A DNA stretch of 64,000 nt from Henriciella sp. (GTDB lineage Bacteria > Pseudomonadota > Alphaproteobacteria > Caulobacterales > Hyphomonadaceae), in the NCBI GenBank assembly GCA_030066975.1, contig JASJAO010000001.1, positions 248,001-312,000 of the forward strand, given 5' to 3'. Positions 20,859-29,850 of this stretch are shown one piece after another. Made by a program: the position numbers and the translations under genes. Numbering within the stretch: the first letter of the stretch is position 1; each line of letters begins with the position of its first letter. Under the pieces are notes generated by a model, which was not told where the DNA came from, searched no databases, and worked only from the letters and a program-made list of their open reading frames with translations.

Positions 20859-21650
20859 CTAGACAAATACCGCGATCGTCTGACGGCCGACCAGGATCGG
20901 CTGGCCGCCAGAATTCCACAGCCGCATGGACTGACTGGAATAGCCATCCTTGGCGAGCTGAGCGGTATGCTGGGCAAACCACCACCCTTCCGGACTGGTG
21001 CGAATATCATCGGTCATGAATTCAGCCATCCAGGTCATGGAGCTGATCGGGGCAGGGATCTTGAACATGGACATGGCGGCAGGCGGTGGGGCGTCACCGA
21101 TCGCGAGCACCGCGGTCGCGTCCTGCGGGGCCTTGTCGTCCTTGTGGCGCATCCAGAGGCCAATGGTCGGCTCCGTCGATCCCGAGATGGGCGGCTGGCC
21201 GAGCACGCCTTTCATATTGAAGTGCTGGGTGAAGCCGGGACGAGGGCCTTCACGAAAGAAGCTGGGAGCCGTCTCTGGCGCGGGCACGTCCGGCATCGGC
21301 ATATCGTTGAAGCTGAGGCTGCTGTCGCGCGCCTTGCCGAAGGCGAAGATGCACTGGCCCATGACTTGCTCGCCGGACAGCGTGTTGACGCTGACATAGG
21401 CGGTATTCTTGCCGCGCCGCAGGAGTGTCGGGACCATGCGAATGTCGCCGCCGACCGGGCCGACAAAGGCGACTTGCGCGGAGCGGATCGGAATATCATC
21501 GACCAGGGTTCGCGCCGATTCCAGCGCGAGCGCCGCGGTTAATCCACCATAGGTCGTGCGGCCCTGCATCCAGCTTTCCGGGATCGTTACAGTGATTGCG
21601 CCATCGGCCTGCGGGCTGAGGCTGGACAACAGGTCTGAATAGCTCGGCAT
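20859..21650 (-). CDS. Acyl-CoA thioesterase-like (double hotdog) protein
   Basis: A 263-residue protein resembling TesB-like thioesterases of the 4HBT_3 group. The N-terminal hotdog repeat shows WMQGRTTYGGLTAALAL (residues about 27-43), the characteristic GG-helix, and IRSAQVAFVGPV; the second repeat ends with SMRLWNSGGQPILVGRQ. It likely hydrolyses acyl-CoA in the cytoplasm. The ATG at 21648-21650 is preferred over an upstream one at 21683 because GGAG lies six bases before it. It is convergent with atpC, stop against stop. Confidence 0.8.
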   Translation of the reverse strand: MPSYSDLLSSLSPQADGAITVTIPESWMQGRTTYGGLTAALALESARTLVDDIPIRSAQVAFVGPVGGDIRMVPTLLRRGKNTAYVSVNTLSGEQVMGQCIFAFGKARDSSLSFNDMPMPDVPAPETAPSFFREGPRPGFTQHFNMKGVLGQPPISGSTEPTIGLWMRHKDDKAPQDATAVLAIGDAPPPAAMSMFKIPAPISSMTWMAEFMTDDIRTSPEGWWFAQHTAQLAKDGYSSQSMRLWNSGGQPILVGRQTIAVFV

Positions 21651-21733
21651 TCGGTACTCCGACAATAGCTCTGCTATGCACATAGTCGGTTCCCAATCGG
21701 AACCAATGCCTCACCTTAGGAGAGGACACTCGA

Positions 21734-21761
21734 AAAGCCCTCGACGATCCGCGAGGGCTTT
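21734..21761 (-). terminator. Terminator of the ferredoxin operon
   Basis: Arms AAAGCCCTCG (21734-21743) and CGAGGGCTTT (21752-21761) pair perfectly around an 8-base loop. On the minus strand the stem is followed by a T-rich tail, 16 bp after the ferredoxin stop. The symmetry could also end transcription from the other side. Confidence 0.75.
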
Positions 21762-21776
21762 AACCGGATTTGTGCT

Positions 21777-22097
21777 TTAGTGCTGGCTTTCCGGCGTGGT
21801 GACGCGCAGACCGTCGAGATCATCAGAGACCGAGATCTGACAGCTCAGACGTGAATTGGGCTGCACATTTTCGGCAAAATCGAGCATGGACTGTTCCATG
21901 TCTTCCGGCTGGCCGACTTTCTCCATGAAGGCCTCGTCGACATAGACGTGACAGGTGGCGCAGGCACAGGCGCCGCCGCAATCGGCATCGATCCCGGGGA
22001 TGGAATTCTTGATCGCCGTCTCCATGACGGTTTCACCGTTTTTCGCTTCGAGCGTGCGCTCTTCTCCGGTGTGATCGATATAGGTAATTTTGGCCAT
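21777..22097 (-). CDS. [2Fe-2S] ferredoxin, adrenodoxin/putidaredoxin type
   Basis: A 106-residue ferredoxin. Cluster ligands are Cys40, Cys46, Cys49 (C-x5-C-x2-C) and Cys86, with an additional Cys44 in the loop. The sequence [16 protein letters not shown] and RLSCQI are typical of the vertebrate-type family that passes electrons from a flavin reductase to P450s, Rieske oxygenases or Fe-S assembly. A GGAG lies nine bases before the ATG. It is 14 bp downstream of a matching FAD-dependent reductase gene, so the two form an electron-transfer unit. No terminal oxygenase is encoded nearby. Confidence 0.93.
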   Translation of the reverse strand: MAKITYIDHTGEERTLEAKNGETVMETAIKNSIPGIDADCGGACACATCHVYVDEAFMEKVGQPEDMEQSMLDFAENVQPNSRLSCQISVSDDLDGLRVTTPESQH

Positions 22098-22111
22098 ACT
22101 GGTGGGTCTCC

Positions 22112-23350
22112 TCAGGCGGCGGCGGCCGCAATCTCTTTCATGGTTAGGGATGTATCGCTTAATGTGTCAGGTGCAAGCGATGCGCCTGCCATTATCAGTC
22201 TCTTCGATGCCAGAAATTCTGGCGCGCTGTTCACAGCATCTACCGAAATCAGCTTGCCACCGCGTAAGTAAAATGCGGCAAACTTTCGATCTTTCGGATC
22301 TCCGCGCAAAACGACCTGGTCATAGTCCTGACTGAGACCGGCAATCTGGAGCTTGAGATCGTATTGATCTGACCAGAACCAGGGGCAGTCTTCCATCGGG
22401 CGCGGTTTGCCCATAATGGCGGCCGCCGCCAGCTTGCCCTGCTCAATCGCATTGTGCACGCTCTCAAGGCGGCCCTGGCGCCCATAATGGACGAGCGGCC
22501 GCGCGGCACAATCGCCAGCGGCAAAGATGCGGGGATCATTGGTGCGGGCGTCGCGGTCAGTCATGATGCCGTTCGGGCAGGCGAGGCCTGCGGCCTTGGC
22601 AAGATCATCGTTCGGGAGGATGCCGATCCCGACCAGAACGAGATCAGCTGGCAGGCTGGTCCCATCTGCCAGTTCTGCAGTCTGGACCGATCCGTCCCCG
22701 GTGAGGCGTTCAAGCCGAGCGCCAGTGAGGATGTTTACGCCCTGCGCGCGGTGTTCGGCCTCGTAGAATTCGCTCATCACCGGACTGGTCACGCGGGCGA
22801 GCACACGATCGGCCATTTCCAGCACAGTGACTTCTAGCCCGAGCTGGCGGGCGACGGCAGCGGCTTCGAGACCGATATAACCCGCCCCGACAATCACCAG
22901 CTTGCGGCCTTCAACCATATGCGGGCGGATCTGCTCAACATCAGCCAGGTCACGCAGGTCATAAACATGGTCGAGGTCAGCCCCAGGCACGGGCAAGGTG
23001 CGCGGACGGGATCCTGTGGCGAGGATCAAGGCGTCATAGGGACGGCGCGTTCCGTTCTCGAGCGCCACCTCTCTCGCTGAGCGATCAATGCTGGTCGCGC
23101 GGGTGTTGAGGATCAGGTCGACTTTATTGTCGCGATACCATTCTTCGGGTTTGAAATAGAGCCGCGCCTCGTCCATGTCGCCCTTCATATAGGCTTTGGA
23201 GAGCGGCGGGCGCTGGTAGGGCAGGGCAGGCTCGTCACCGATCAGGGTGATCTGTCCGTCATAGCCAAACTGGCGCAGCGACGCACAGGCCTGCGCCGCT
23301 GCCTGACCGCCGCCAATGATGACTGTGTTTTCAGAGGTCGATAAATCCAC
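22112..23350 (-). CDS. FAD-dependent ferredoxin reductase (putidaredoxin/rhodocoxin reductase type)
   Basis: A flavoprotein of about 412 residues. N-terminal FAD-binding GGGQAAAQ near residue 12, the central NAD-binding [14 protein letters not shown], and the FAD-binding ...IFAAGDCA near residue 270 are visible, followed by the C-terminal reductase domain. It reduces the [2Fe-2S] ferredoxin encoded next. The frame is open from an ATG at 23389, but that ATG lies inside a perfect palindrome; the GTG at 23348-23350, preceded by AAGGAT, gives the standard N-terminus and is preferred. Expression is probably controlled through the palindrome. Confidence 0.9.
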   Translation of the reverse strand: MDLSTSENTVIIGGGQAAAQACASLRQFGYDGQITLIGDEPALPYQRPPLSKAYMKGDMDEARLYFKPEEWYRDNKVDLILNTRATSIDRSAREVALENGTRRPYDALILATGSRPRTLPVPGADLDHVYDLRDLADVEQIRPHMVEGRKLVIVGAGYIGLEAAAVARQLGLEVTVLEMADRVLARVTSPVMSEFYEAEHRAQGVNILTGARLERLTGDGSVQTAELADGTSLPADLVLVGIGILPNDDLAKAAGLACPNGIMTDRDARTNDPRIFAAGDCAARPLVHYGRQGRLESVHNAIEQGKLAAAAIMGKPRPMEDCPWFWSDQYDLKLQIAGLSQDYDQVVLRGDPKDRKFAAFYLRGGKLISVDAVNSAPEFLASKRLIMAGASLAPDTLSDTSLTMKEIAAAAA

Positions 23351-23373
23351 GAGAACATCCTTATGAGTAAAAT

Positions 23374-23389
23374 ATGACGCATGCGTCAT
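23374..23389. promoter_or_regulatory. Perfect 16-bp palindromic operator ATGACGCATGCGTCAT
   Basis: The 16 bases are a perfect inverted repeat centred between 23381 and 23382, 24 bp ahead of the GTG start of the ferredoxin reductase and 95 bp ahead of the divergent PLP enzyme gene. Size and symmetry suit a dimeric TetR- or MarR-type repressor. No regulator gene lies beside it. Confidence 0.6.
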
Positions 23390-23484
23390 TATTTTTCAAT
23401 GCCTGCGAAGCAATAAGCTGGATTGCCCTTTTCGCTCGCCCGTGTTTGTCACAAAAGCCCACAAGTTCCAACAGGTTGGATTGA

Positions 23485-24591
23485 ATGAAACCGGTATCTG
23501 AACGCCTCCTCAAAATGCTGCATCAACGCTCCAGCCGTTTACAGGACGGCGAGCCGCTCAGCCCGCCGGTGGTGACGACGGCAAAGTATCGGCTGGACCC
23601 GCAGCCCGGCACCGAATTTTCCTATGGGCGAGACGCGAACCCGACCGTCATGGAGGTGGAAGCCGCGATTGGCGCGCTGGAAGAGGCTGAGTGCGTTGCC
23701 TTTCCATCTGGCATGGCATCGATTACCGCCGCCCTGATGGTGTGCCTGAGGCAAGGCGGACGGATCCTGGTGCCGTCGGACGGCTATTACACAATCCGGC
23801 TGTTGCTGGAGGATTTTCTGGTCGAGATGGGGCTCGACATCGTCACCTGCCCGACCCGCGACTATGCCACGCAGGACCTCGCCGGGTTTGATCTGGTCTG
23901 GATTGAGACGCCGTCTAATCCGGGCCTCGATGTGTGTGATATCGCAGAGATATGCACGCGGGCAAAGGTAGCGGGCGCGAAGACTGTGGTCGACAACACG
24001 TCCGCGACGCCCTTGCTGCAGCAGCCGCTGGACCTCGGTGCAGACATGGTGGTCAGTTCTGACACCAAAGCCATGTCAGGGCATTCCGATGTGTTGTTTG
24101 GGCATGTCGCGAGCCGGGATGCCGATCTGTTGGCGAAGGCCCGCAGCTGGCGCAAATTGTCGGGCGCTGTGGCAGGGCCGTTCGAAGCGTTTCTGGTCCA
24201 TCGGGGTCTGATGACGCTGGACGTTCGACTGGAGCGTATGTGCACCTCCGCGCAAAGACTGGCAGAATTATTTGTACAGTCAAACAAACTGGAGACTGTG
24301 CGCTATCCAGGCCTGCCGGCCGATCCAAGTTTCGCACTGGCGCAGGAACAGATGGTCAAGCCCGGCTTTGTGATCGGACTTTACTTCGCCAACGAGGCGA
24401 TGGCCGAAGCTTTCATTGCAAACTGCACGATGGTGTTTCCCGCGACCAGCTTTGGCGGTGTACATACGAGTGCGGAGCGCCGGGCGCGCTGGGGCGACGA
24501 TGTGCCCGCAGGGTTTGTGCGCCTCTCGGTTGGCTGTGAGCCCGAAGCGGCCCTGGTCGCTGCGGTCCGGGAGGCGCTGGATGGGCTCTAG
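23485..24591 (+). CDS. Cys/Met-metabolism PLP-dependent enzyme (cystathionine lyase/synthase family)
   Basis: A 368-residue fold-type I PLP enzyme. The phosphate-binding FPSGMASITAAL lies at about 73-84, the PLP-stacking Tyr at 101-102, the Asp in VVDNTSATP near 170, and the Schiff-base Lys195 in SSDTKAMSGHSDV. These place it in the cystathionine gamma-synthase/beta-lyase family; whether it makes or cleaves cystathionine cannot be told by eye. It is the first gene of a tight operon: tsaE starts inside its last codons. Cytoplasmic. Confidence 0.85.
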   Translation: MKPVSERLLKMLHQRSSRLQDGEPLSPPVVTTAKYRLDPQPGTEFSYGRDANPTVMEVEAAIGALEEAECVAFPSGMASITAALMVCLRQGGRILVPSDGYYTIRLLLEDFLVEMGLDIVTCPTRDYATQDLAGFDLVWIETPSNPGLDVCDIAEICTRAKVAGAKTVVDNTSATPLLQQPLDLGADMVVSSDTKAMSGHSDVLFGHVASRDADLLAKARSWRKLSGAVAGPFEAFLVHRGLMTLDVRLERMCTSAQRLAELFVQSNKLETVRYPGLPADPSFALAQEQMVKPGFVIGLYFANEAMAEAFIANCTMVFPATSFGGVHTSAERRARWGDDVPAGFVRLSVGCEPEAALVAAVREALDGL

Positions 24592-25027
24592 GCCACTCCC
24601 TGATCTTGCCGCAACGGAGGCGCTGGCGCAGCAGCTTGCCCCTCTGCTCAAGGCCGGGGACGTTATCGCCCTGCATGGCGGTCTGGGAGCGGGGAAGACA
24701 ACATTTGCACGCGCACTGATCTCGGCGCTGATGGGTGAGGCGACCGAGGTGCCGAGCCCGACCTATACGCTGGTCCAGACTTATGAGGGTCCGGATTATC
24801 CGATCTTCCACTTCGATCTTTATCGTTTGGAGGCGCCGGACGAGATTGAGGAACTCGGCTGGGATGAGACGCAGGCGGGACTGACGCTGATTGAGTGGCC
24901 GGACCATGCTGGAGATTACCTGCCGAAATGGCGGCTCGACCTGTTCATCGATCATGCCGGGGAAACCCGCACGGCAAGACTGGAACCTTGCGGCGAAGAC
25001 TGGCAGACAAGGCTGCATGAGTTCTGA
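24581..25027 (+). CDS. tsaE: tRNA threonylcarbamoyladenosine biosynthesis ATPase TsaE
   Basis: A 148-residue P-loop protein with Walker A GGLGAGKTTF (residues 33-42), the family block VPSPTYTLVQTYEG and the conserved FHFDLYRL. It assists TsaD/TsaB in making the t6A modification at position 37 of ANN-decoding tRNAs. The frame is open further upstream, but ATG 24581 with GGGAGG six bases before it fits the family N-terminus. It overlaps the PLP enzyme gene by 11 bp and amgK by 11 bp. Confidence 0.93.
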   Translation: MGSRPLPDLAATEALAQQLAPLLKAGDVIALHGGLGAGKTTFARALISALMGEATEVPSPTYTLVQTYEGPDYPIFHFDLYRLEAPDEIEELGWDETQAGLTLIEWPDHAGDYLPKWRLDLFIDHAGETRTARLEPCGEDWQTRLHEF

Positions 25028-26105
25028 GACGACACGTGAGCGCGCCATTGCCGCGTTCCTGGACCATGCCGGATGGGGCGATGCGGCACAGATCTGGCTG
25101 GGCCAGGACGCGTCGACCCGGCGCTATGCCAGACTGCAGCGCGGCGATGACACCGCGATCCTGATGGACGCGCCTGCCGAAGACAGCGCGCCTTGCCGCC
25201 CGGAGATGAGCGAGGCGGCACGCCTTGCGGCCGGGTGGAACGCGCAGACACGGCTCGCGGCGAGCCGGGTAGATGCCTTCGTCCTGATCGCGAAACACTT
25301 GAAGCAGGCCGGACTGCGCCCACCAGAGATTTTTGCCTACCATAGTGGGCAAGGGCTGGCGCTTCTGGAAGATTTCGGAGAGGGGCGCGAGTTTGCCAGA
25401 TTAATCGAGCGGGGGCAGGCAGGCGAAACCGAACTCTACCGGCTCGCGGCACAGGATCTTGCACGTTTGCATATGCAAGAGGCGCCAAGTCGCCTGAAGT
25501 TTGAAGCCGAGGTCTGGCCGATCCTGCCGTTTGACGCGCTGGCTTTGCGCGCCAATGCGAATCTGTTTGCCGAGTGGTTACCACAGTTGGAAGCGGGCAT
25601 GTCGCCGAAAGCCGCGGATCTAGCGCGGTGGGAACGGGCCCGGGATAATCTGATCGCCCGCGCTGAGGCCTTCCCACGGGACTTCACCCTGCGCGATTAT
25701 CATGCGGAGAATTTGCTGTTTCTGCCGGAGGGTCAGGTTGCGGTGCTGGATTTTCAGGACGCCGTGCTCGGCTGGGACGCGTGGGACATGGCGATGCTGA
25801 CCCAGGATGCGCGGCGCGCGGTCAGCGCAGACGCAACAGACGCTGCGATCCGGGCCTATCTGGACGGCACGGGTAAAAGCGAAACGGCGTTTCGCGAACG
25901 GCTCGCGGTGATTGGCGCGCTGAATGCGCTGCGGATCACGGGCGTGTTTGCGAGGCTGCAGGTCCGGGACAGGAAGCCCCGCTACGCACAGTTTATGCCG
26001 CGCCAGCAATATCTGCTCGCGGAAAACCTGAAACATCCCGCCGTCGCCGACATGGCTGCCTTTGTGCGGGATGTGGCGCCCTTCATCTTTGAGGTGGCGG
26101 CATGA
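25017..26105 (+). CDS. amgK: Cell-wall amino-sugar kinase AmgK
   Basis: A 362-residue kinase of the aminoglycoside-phosphotransferase fold. The catalytic loop reads LRDYHAENLLFL and the metal-binding VLDFQDAVLGWDAWD. AmgK phosphorylates N-acetylmuramate and N-acetylglucosamine at C1 in the recycling bypass that avoids MurQ and feeds UDP-MurNAc. The start ATG 25017 lies within the end of tsaE, and its stop overlaps the start of murU by 4 bp, which strongly supports the pairing. The open frame extends upstream to 24891 but that part is antisense-like and overlaps tsaE. Confidence 0.9.
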   Translation: MSSETTRERAIAAFLDHAGWGDAAQIWLGQDASTRRYARLQRGDDTAILMDAPAEDSAPCRPEMSEAARLAAGWNAQTRLAASRVDAFVLIAKHLKQAGLRPPEIFAYHSGQGLALLEDFGEGREFARLIERGQAGETELYRLAAQDLARLHMQEAPSRLKFEAEVWPILPFDALALRANANLFAEWLPQLEAGMSPKAADLARWERARDNLIARAEAFPRDFTLRDYHAENLLFLPEGQVAVLDFQDAVLGWDAWDMAMLTQDARRAVSADATDAAIRAYLDGTGKSETAFRERLAVIGALNALRITGVFARLQVRDRKPRYAQFMPRQQYLLAENLKHPAVADMAAFVRDVAPFIFEVAA

Positions 26106-26824
26106 TCGCGGTTCCGACAACAGCGATGGTCCTTGCGGCAGGGCTGGGCACACGGATGCGTCCGCTGACCAATTCGACCGCCAAGCCGCTGCTTGAAGTT
26201 GGCGGCAAAAAGCTAATTGATCACTTGCTGGACCAACTGAGCGCAGCAGGAGTTGAGCGCGCGATTGTGAATGTCCACTGGTGCGCCGATCAGGTTGAAG
26301 CGCATGTGAAGGCCCGAACCGATCTGGACGTGGTGATTTCGGATGAACGGGATCAGGTGCTGGAGACGGGCGGCGGGCTCGCCAAGGCCCGGCCTCTCTT
26401 AGGTGAAGATCCGGTGTTTGTAATCAATACAGACGCGTTCTGGGCCCCGACCGACGCTGCGCCTCTGCGCGCGCTGGCAGAGGCCTTTGATCCAGGCGCG
26501 ATGGATGAGTTACTCTTGCTGGCGGACACAAGACGCTGTCTGGGGTTCCCGGGTGCAGGCGATTTCTTTCGCGATGAAGCCGGACACCTCACCCGGCGCG
26601 GTGACGCAGCAAGCGCGCCATTTGCCTATGCCGGAGTTCGGATTCTGAAACCGCAGCTTTATGATGGCCAGCCGGTGGAGCCATTCTCTGCCAACCGGAT
26701 CTGGAATGCGGCCCTGCCGCAAGGACGGATCCATGGCTTGCCGCTGGACCGGTTCTGGCTGCATGTCGGCGATCCGCAAGCGCTGAAGGATGCAGAAATG
26801 TGGACGCGATGTCACGGCGCATAG
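26102..26824 (+). CDS. murU: N-acetylmuramate-1-phosphate uridylyltransferase MurU
   Basis: A 240-residue sugar-nucleotide transferase. The nucleotide-binding signature LAAGLGTRMRPLTN (about 12-25) and the conserved SDERDQVLETGGGL are present. MurU joins MurNAc-1-phosphate from AmgK to UTP, giving UDP-MurNAc and bypassing the fosfomycin-sensitive MurA route. Overlap with amgK is ATGA; its end overlaps the GTG start of addB by 25 bp. Annotation as a generic nucleotidyltransferase would miss the pairing. Confidence 0.9.
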   Translation: MIAVPTTAMVLAAGLGTRMRPLTNSTAKPLLEVGGKKLIDHLLDQLSAAGVERAIVNVHWCADQVEAHVKARTDLDVVISDERDQVLETGGGLAKARPLLGEDPVFVINTDAFWAPTDAAPLRALAEAFDPGAMDELLLLADTRRCLGFPGAGDFFRDEAGHLTRRGDAASAPFAYAGVRILKPQLYDGQPVEPFSANRIWNAALPQGRIHGLPLDRFWLHVGDPQALKDAEMWTRCHGA

Positions 26825-29800
26825 GCGGACTGTTCGACGAGGGCGCGCCGCGGCTGCGCACGATTGCGCCGGGCGCCGATTTCCTGACCGAACTGGCCAA
26901 GGGGTTGCTCGCCTCGCTGGATGCAGCGTCTGACCCCACAGCTTTGGCCGATGCGCTGATTTATGTTCCGAACCGGCGCTCAGCGCGCGTGCTGGCCTTC
27001 GCCCTGCATGCGCAGAGCGGACAAGAGGCGCTGCTCTTGCCGGACATTCGCGCGTTGGGGGATCTGGAGACCGAAGACCCGCCGCCAAGCGCGGAGCTGG
27101 CGCTCGCCGATCTGCCGCCTGTGGTGCCTAACGGGCGGCGCCTGGGCGAATTGACCAAACTGGTCATGGCGTTCTATGCCGCGCGGGGTTTGTCCCTGCC
27201 CGCGGCCTCGGCGCTGTCGGCAGCGCGAGAGCTGGCGCGACTGGTCGACCAGGCGGCCCTGTCTGGTGAGGTGGACTGGGATGCTTTGGAGGGCCTTGTC
27301 GAGGATCGCCAGCTGGCAAAACACTGGGAACAGTCGCTCGACTTCCTGAAGATTATCACGCAGCAATGGCCCGCCAAGCTGGAAGACGTCTATGCCATGG
27401 ACCCTTATGCGCGGCGGTTGGCGGCAGCTGAGGCTATGGCGGATGTCTGGGCTTCGGCGCCACCCAAAGGGCCAGTGATCATTGCAGGCTCCACCGGCGC
27501 GACACCGGCCAGTCGGTGCCTGATGCGGGCCGCACTCACCTTGCCGCAAGGGCTTGTCGTCCTGCCGGGGTTTGACCGCTCGCTTCCGGATCAGGTTTGG
27601 GACACGCTTGAGGCCACGCCGAGCCACCCGCAATTTGCGCTGGTGCGGGCCCTGAAATCGCTGGGCTTGACCTCAGATGAGGTGGCGGGCTGGCCGACGC
27701 TGGACCAGCCGGAGGCCGCCACAGCGCGCCAGCGTCTGATCCATGAGGCGCTGGCCCCGGCCAAGCACACCGCCGACTGGACCGAGCGCCTGGTCCTGCT
27801 TGCAGAAGAGCGCGACCCAACGAGGTTTGTCGACACTGCGCTGTCAGGCCTCACCCTGCTCGGCGCGAAAGACAGCAGTGAAGAAGCCAAGCTTGCGGCG
27901 CTGCTGATGCGCGAAGCGCTAGAGACAAAAGACAACTCGCTGGCGCTGGTGACGCCGGATGCCGGGCTTGCGCGGCAGGTCAGCGCGATCCTGAAACAAT
28001 GGGATGTAGAGGTGCCGCCATCCGCGGGGCTGCCGCTGATCCAGACCCGGTCGGGCAGCTATGCGGGCCTCGTGCTGGATTGGCTGACTGATCCGGGCCA
28101 TCCGGTGAAGCTGATGGCGGTTTTGCGCCACGCGCTCTGCGTCTTGCCAGAGACCGAGATCGACGCGCTGGACCGGTTTGTCCTTCGCGGCCCAAGGGTC
28201 TGGCATACGCTGGATGAGCTGTCGGCCTACCTTGATGGCCTGCAAAGCGGAGAGATCGAGACCTATGATCGACCGCCTGCGGCGGGGCTCTCCCAAGCGA
28301 AACGGGCGCTGGATGCGGTTATGGCTGCCGTGCACGCGATGCCCGATATTGCAGACCTTCTGGACGGTGAGGCCTTCTTTGAACCGGCTTGCGCGGTGAT
28401 GAATAAGCTCAGCGATCCGCCGCTGCCCTGGCAGGGGGAAGATGGCGCGAGCCTGTCACGGCTAATGTCGGATCTTGGTGAGATTACAGCGCCCATGGGC
28501 GCGCAGCCCGCAGACGTGTTTGTCGAGCTGTTCAAGGCCGAGGCCGCGATGACAAGCGTACAATTGGGTCAGGCGCATCCGCGCCTCGCCATCTGGGGGC
28601 CGCTGGAGGCCCGGCTGCAGGCGGCTGATCATATCGTGCTGGCAGGGCTGGTGGAGGGCGTATGGCCTGCCCAACCGCCCGCCGATGCTTTCCTGCCGCG
28701 CGTGTTTCGCGAGCAGATCGGCTTGTCGGACCCCGATGAACGCGTCGGCCTGTCTGCGCATGATTTTGCCCAGCTTGCCTGCGCGCCTCATGTCACGCTG
28801 ATCAGTGCAGCGCGGCGGGATGATAAACCGGCCGTCACGTCGCGCTGGATCTGGCGGCTGCGAACGCTGGTACGGGGCGCGTTGGGAGACACGGCAGAAC
28901 GAGCGCTTGCCCCGTCGCCAGATCATGATCCGCAGACCTGGTTGGAGGCGCTTGAACAGATCGAACCGCTCAATCCCAAGCTTTCGGTGGAACCGCGCCC
29001 GACCCCGCCACTGGAGGCGAGGCCGACCAAACTGTCAGTGACCCGGATTGAGACTTTGGTGCGTGACCCGTACGCGATCTATTGCCAATATGTGCTCGGC
29101 CTGAAGCGGCTCGACCCGCTGGACCTGCCTGCAGATGTTCGCATTCGTGGGACCGCCGTTCACAAGGCGTTGGAGCTGTTCGAACGCGACGATCAGGACC
29201 AAAGCGCTGAGGCGCTGCTGGCGCTGATCGAAGAGGCCTTGCGCGCTGGCGGAGAGGCCGAGCCTGACATTCTGGCGCTGCGCCACAAGCGTCAGGCGGT
29301 GATTGAGGACTTTCTGAACTGGCGCGCCCAAGGCGCAGACCAACTGTCCGGCAAGGCGCTGACCGAGCGCTATGGCAGCGCAGAAATTGAAGTGGCGGGG
29401 CAGACTTTCACCCTTTCTGGCACGGCAGATCGGATTGAACCGCGCCATGGGGACCGGGCGGCCATCCTCGATTTCAAATCCGGCACTCCGCCGAGTGAGA
29501 AACAGGTCCGCTCTGGCCTGTCGCCGCAAATGCCCTTGCTGGGCGTGATTGCGCAGGAGGGCCGGTTCGAAGACTTGCCGACGGGTCGAAACGTGGAGGC
29601 TCTCACCTATGTTCAGTTTGGCACCAAGTTCGAGGTGCGCGAAATCGGCAAGCCGGGCAGCAAGGATGAAAAGCCGGTTGGGGAGATTATTGCCGAGGCC
29701 CGAGCGGGCCTCGTGACGCTACTCACCGCTTTTGCCGATCCAAACCATCCCTATCTGAGCGCCCCGCGACCGGAACGCGTGGTGTATCCGTCAGACTATG

Positions 29801-29850
29801 TCCGACTGGCCCGCCGCGATGAGTGGGCCGGGATCGATACATATGACTGA
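26800..29850 (+). CDS. addB: Double-strand break repair protein AddB
   Basis: A 1016-residue subunit of the AddAB helicase-nuclease, alphaproteobacterial type. The N-terminal half is a degenerate helicase (VPNRRSARVLAFAL near residue 52). The C-terminal nuclease domain (about 740-1000) contains LSVTRIETLVRDPYAIYCQYVL and ILDFKSGTPPSEKQ, the RecB-like nuclease core. The start is GTG at 26800 with AAGGA nine bases upstream; an ATG nine bases later is possible. It processes DNA ends for RecA loading together with AddA, whose gene overlaps its end by 8 bp. Confidence 0.93.
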   Translation: MDAMSRRIGGLFDEGAPRLRTIAPGADFLTELAKGLLASLDAASDPTALADALIYVPNRRSARVLAFALHAQSGQEALLLPDIRALGDLETEDPPPSAELALADLPPVVPNGRRLGELTKLVMAFYAARGLSLPAASALSAARELARLVDQAALSGEVDWDALEGLVEDRQLAKHWEQSLDFLKIITQQWPAKLEDVYAMDPYARRLAAAEAMADVWASAPPKGPVIIAGSTGATPASRCLMRAALTLPQGLVVLPGFDRSLPDQVWDTLEATPSHPQFALVRALKSLGLTSDEVAGWPTLDQPEAATARQRLIHEALAPAKHTADWTERLVLLAEERDPTRFVDTALSGLTLLGAKDSSEEAKLAALLMREALETKDNSLALVTPDAGLARQVSAILKQWDVEVPPSAGLPLIQTRSGSYAGLVLDWLTDPGHPVKLMAVLRHALCVLPETEIDALDRFVLRGPRVWHTLDELSAYLDGLQSGEIETYDRPPAAGLSQAKRALDAVMAAVHAMPDIADLLDGEAFFEPACAVMNKLSDPPLPWQGEDGASLSRLMSDLGEITAPMGAQPADVFVELFKAEAAMTSVQLGQAHPRLAIWGPLEARLQAADHIVLAGLVEGVWPAQPPADAFLPRVFREQIGLSDPDERVGLSAHDFAQLACAPHVTLISAARRDDKPAVTSRWIWRLRTLVRGALGDTAERALAPSPDHDPQTWLEALEQIEPLNPKLSVEPRPTPPLEARPTKLSVTRIETLVRDPYAIYCQYVLGLKRLDPLDLPADVRIRGTAVHKALELFERDDQDQSAEALLALIEEALRAGGEAEPDILALRHKRQAVIEDFLNWRAQGADQLSGKALTERYGSAEIEVAGQTFTLSGTADRIEPRHGDRAAILDFKSGTPPSEKQVRSGLSPQMPLLGVIAQEGRFEDLPTGRNVEALTYVQFGTKFEVREIGKPGSKDEKPVGEIIAEARAGLVTLLTAFADPNHPYLSAPRPERVVYPSDYVRLARRDEWAGIDTYD

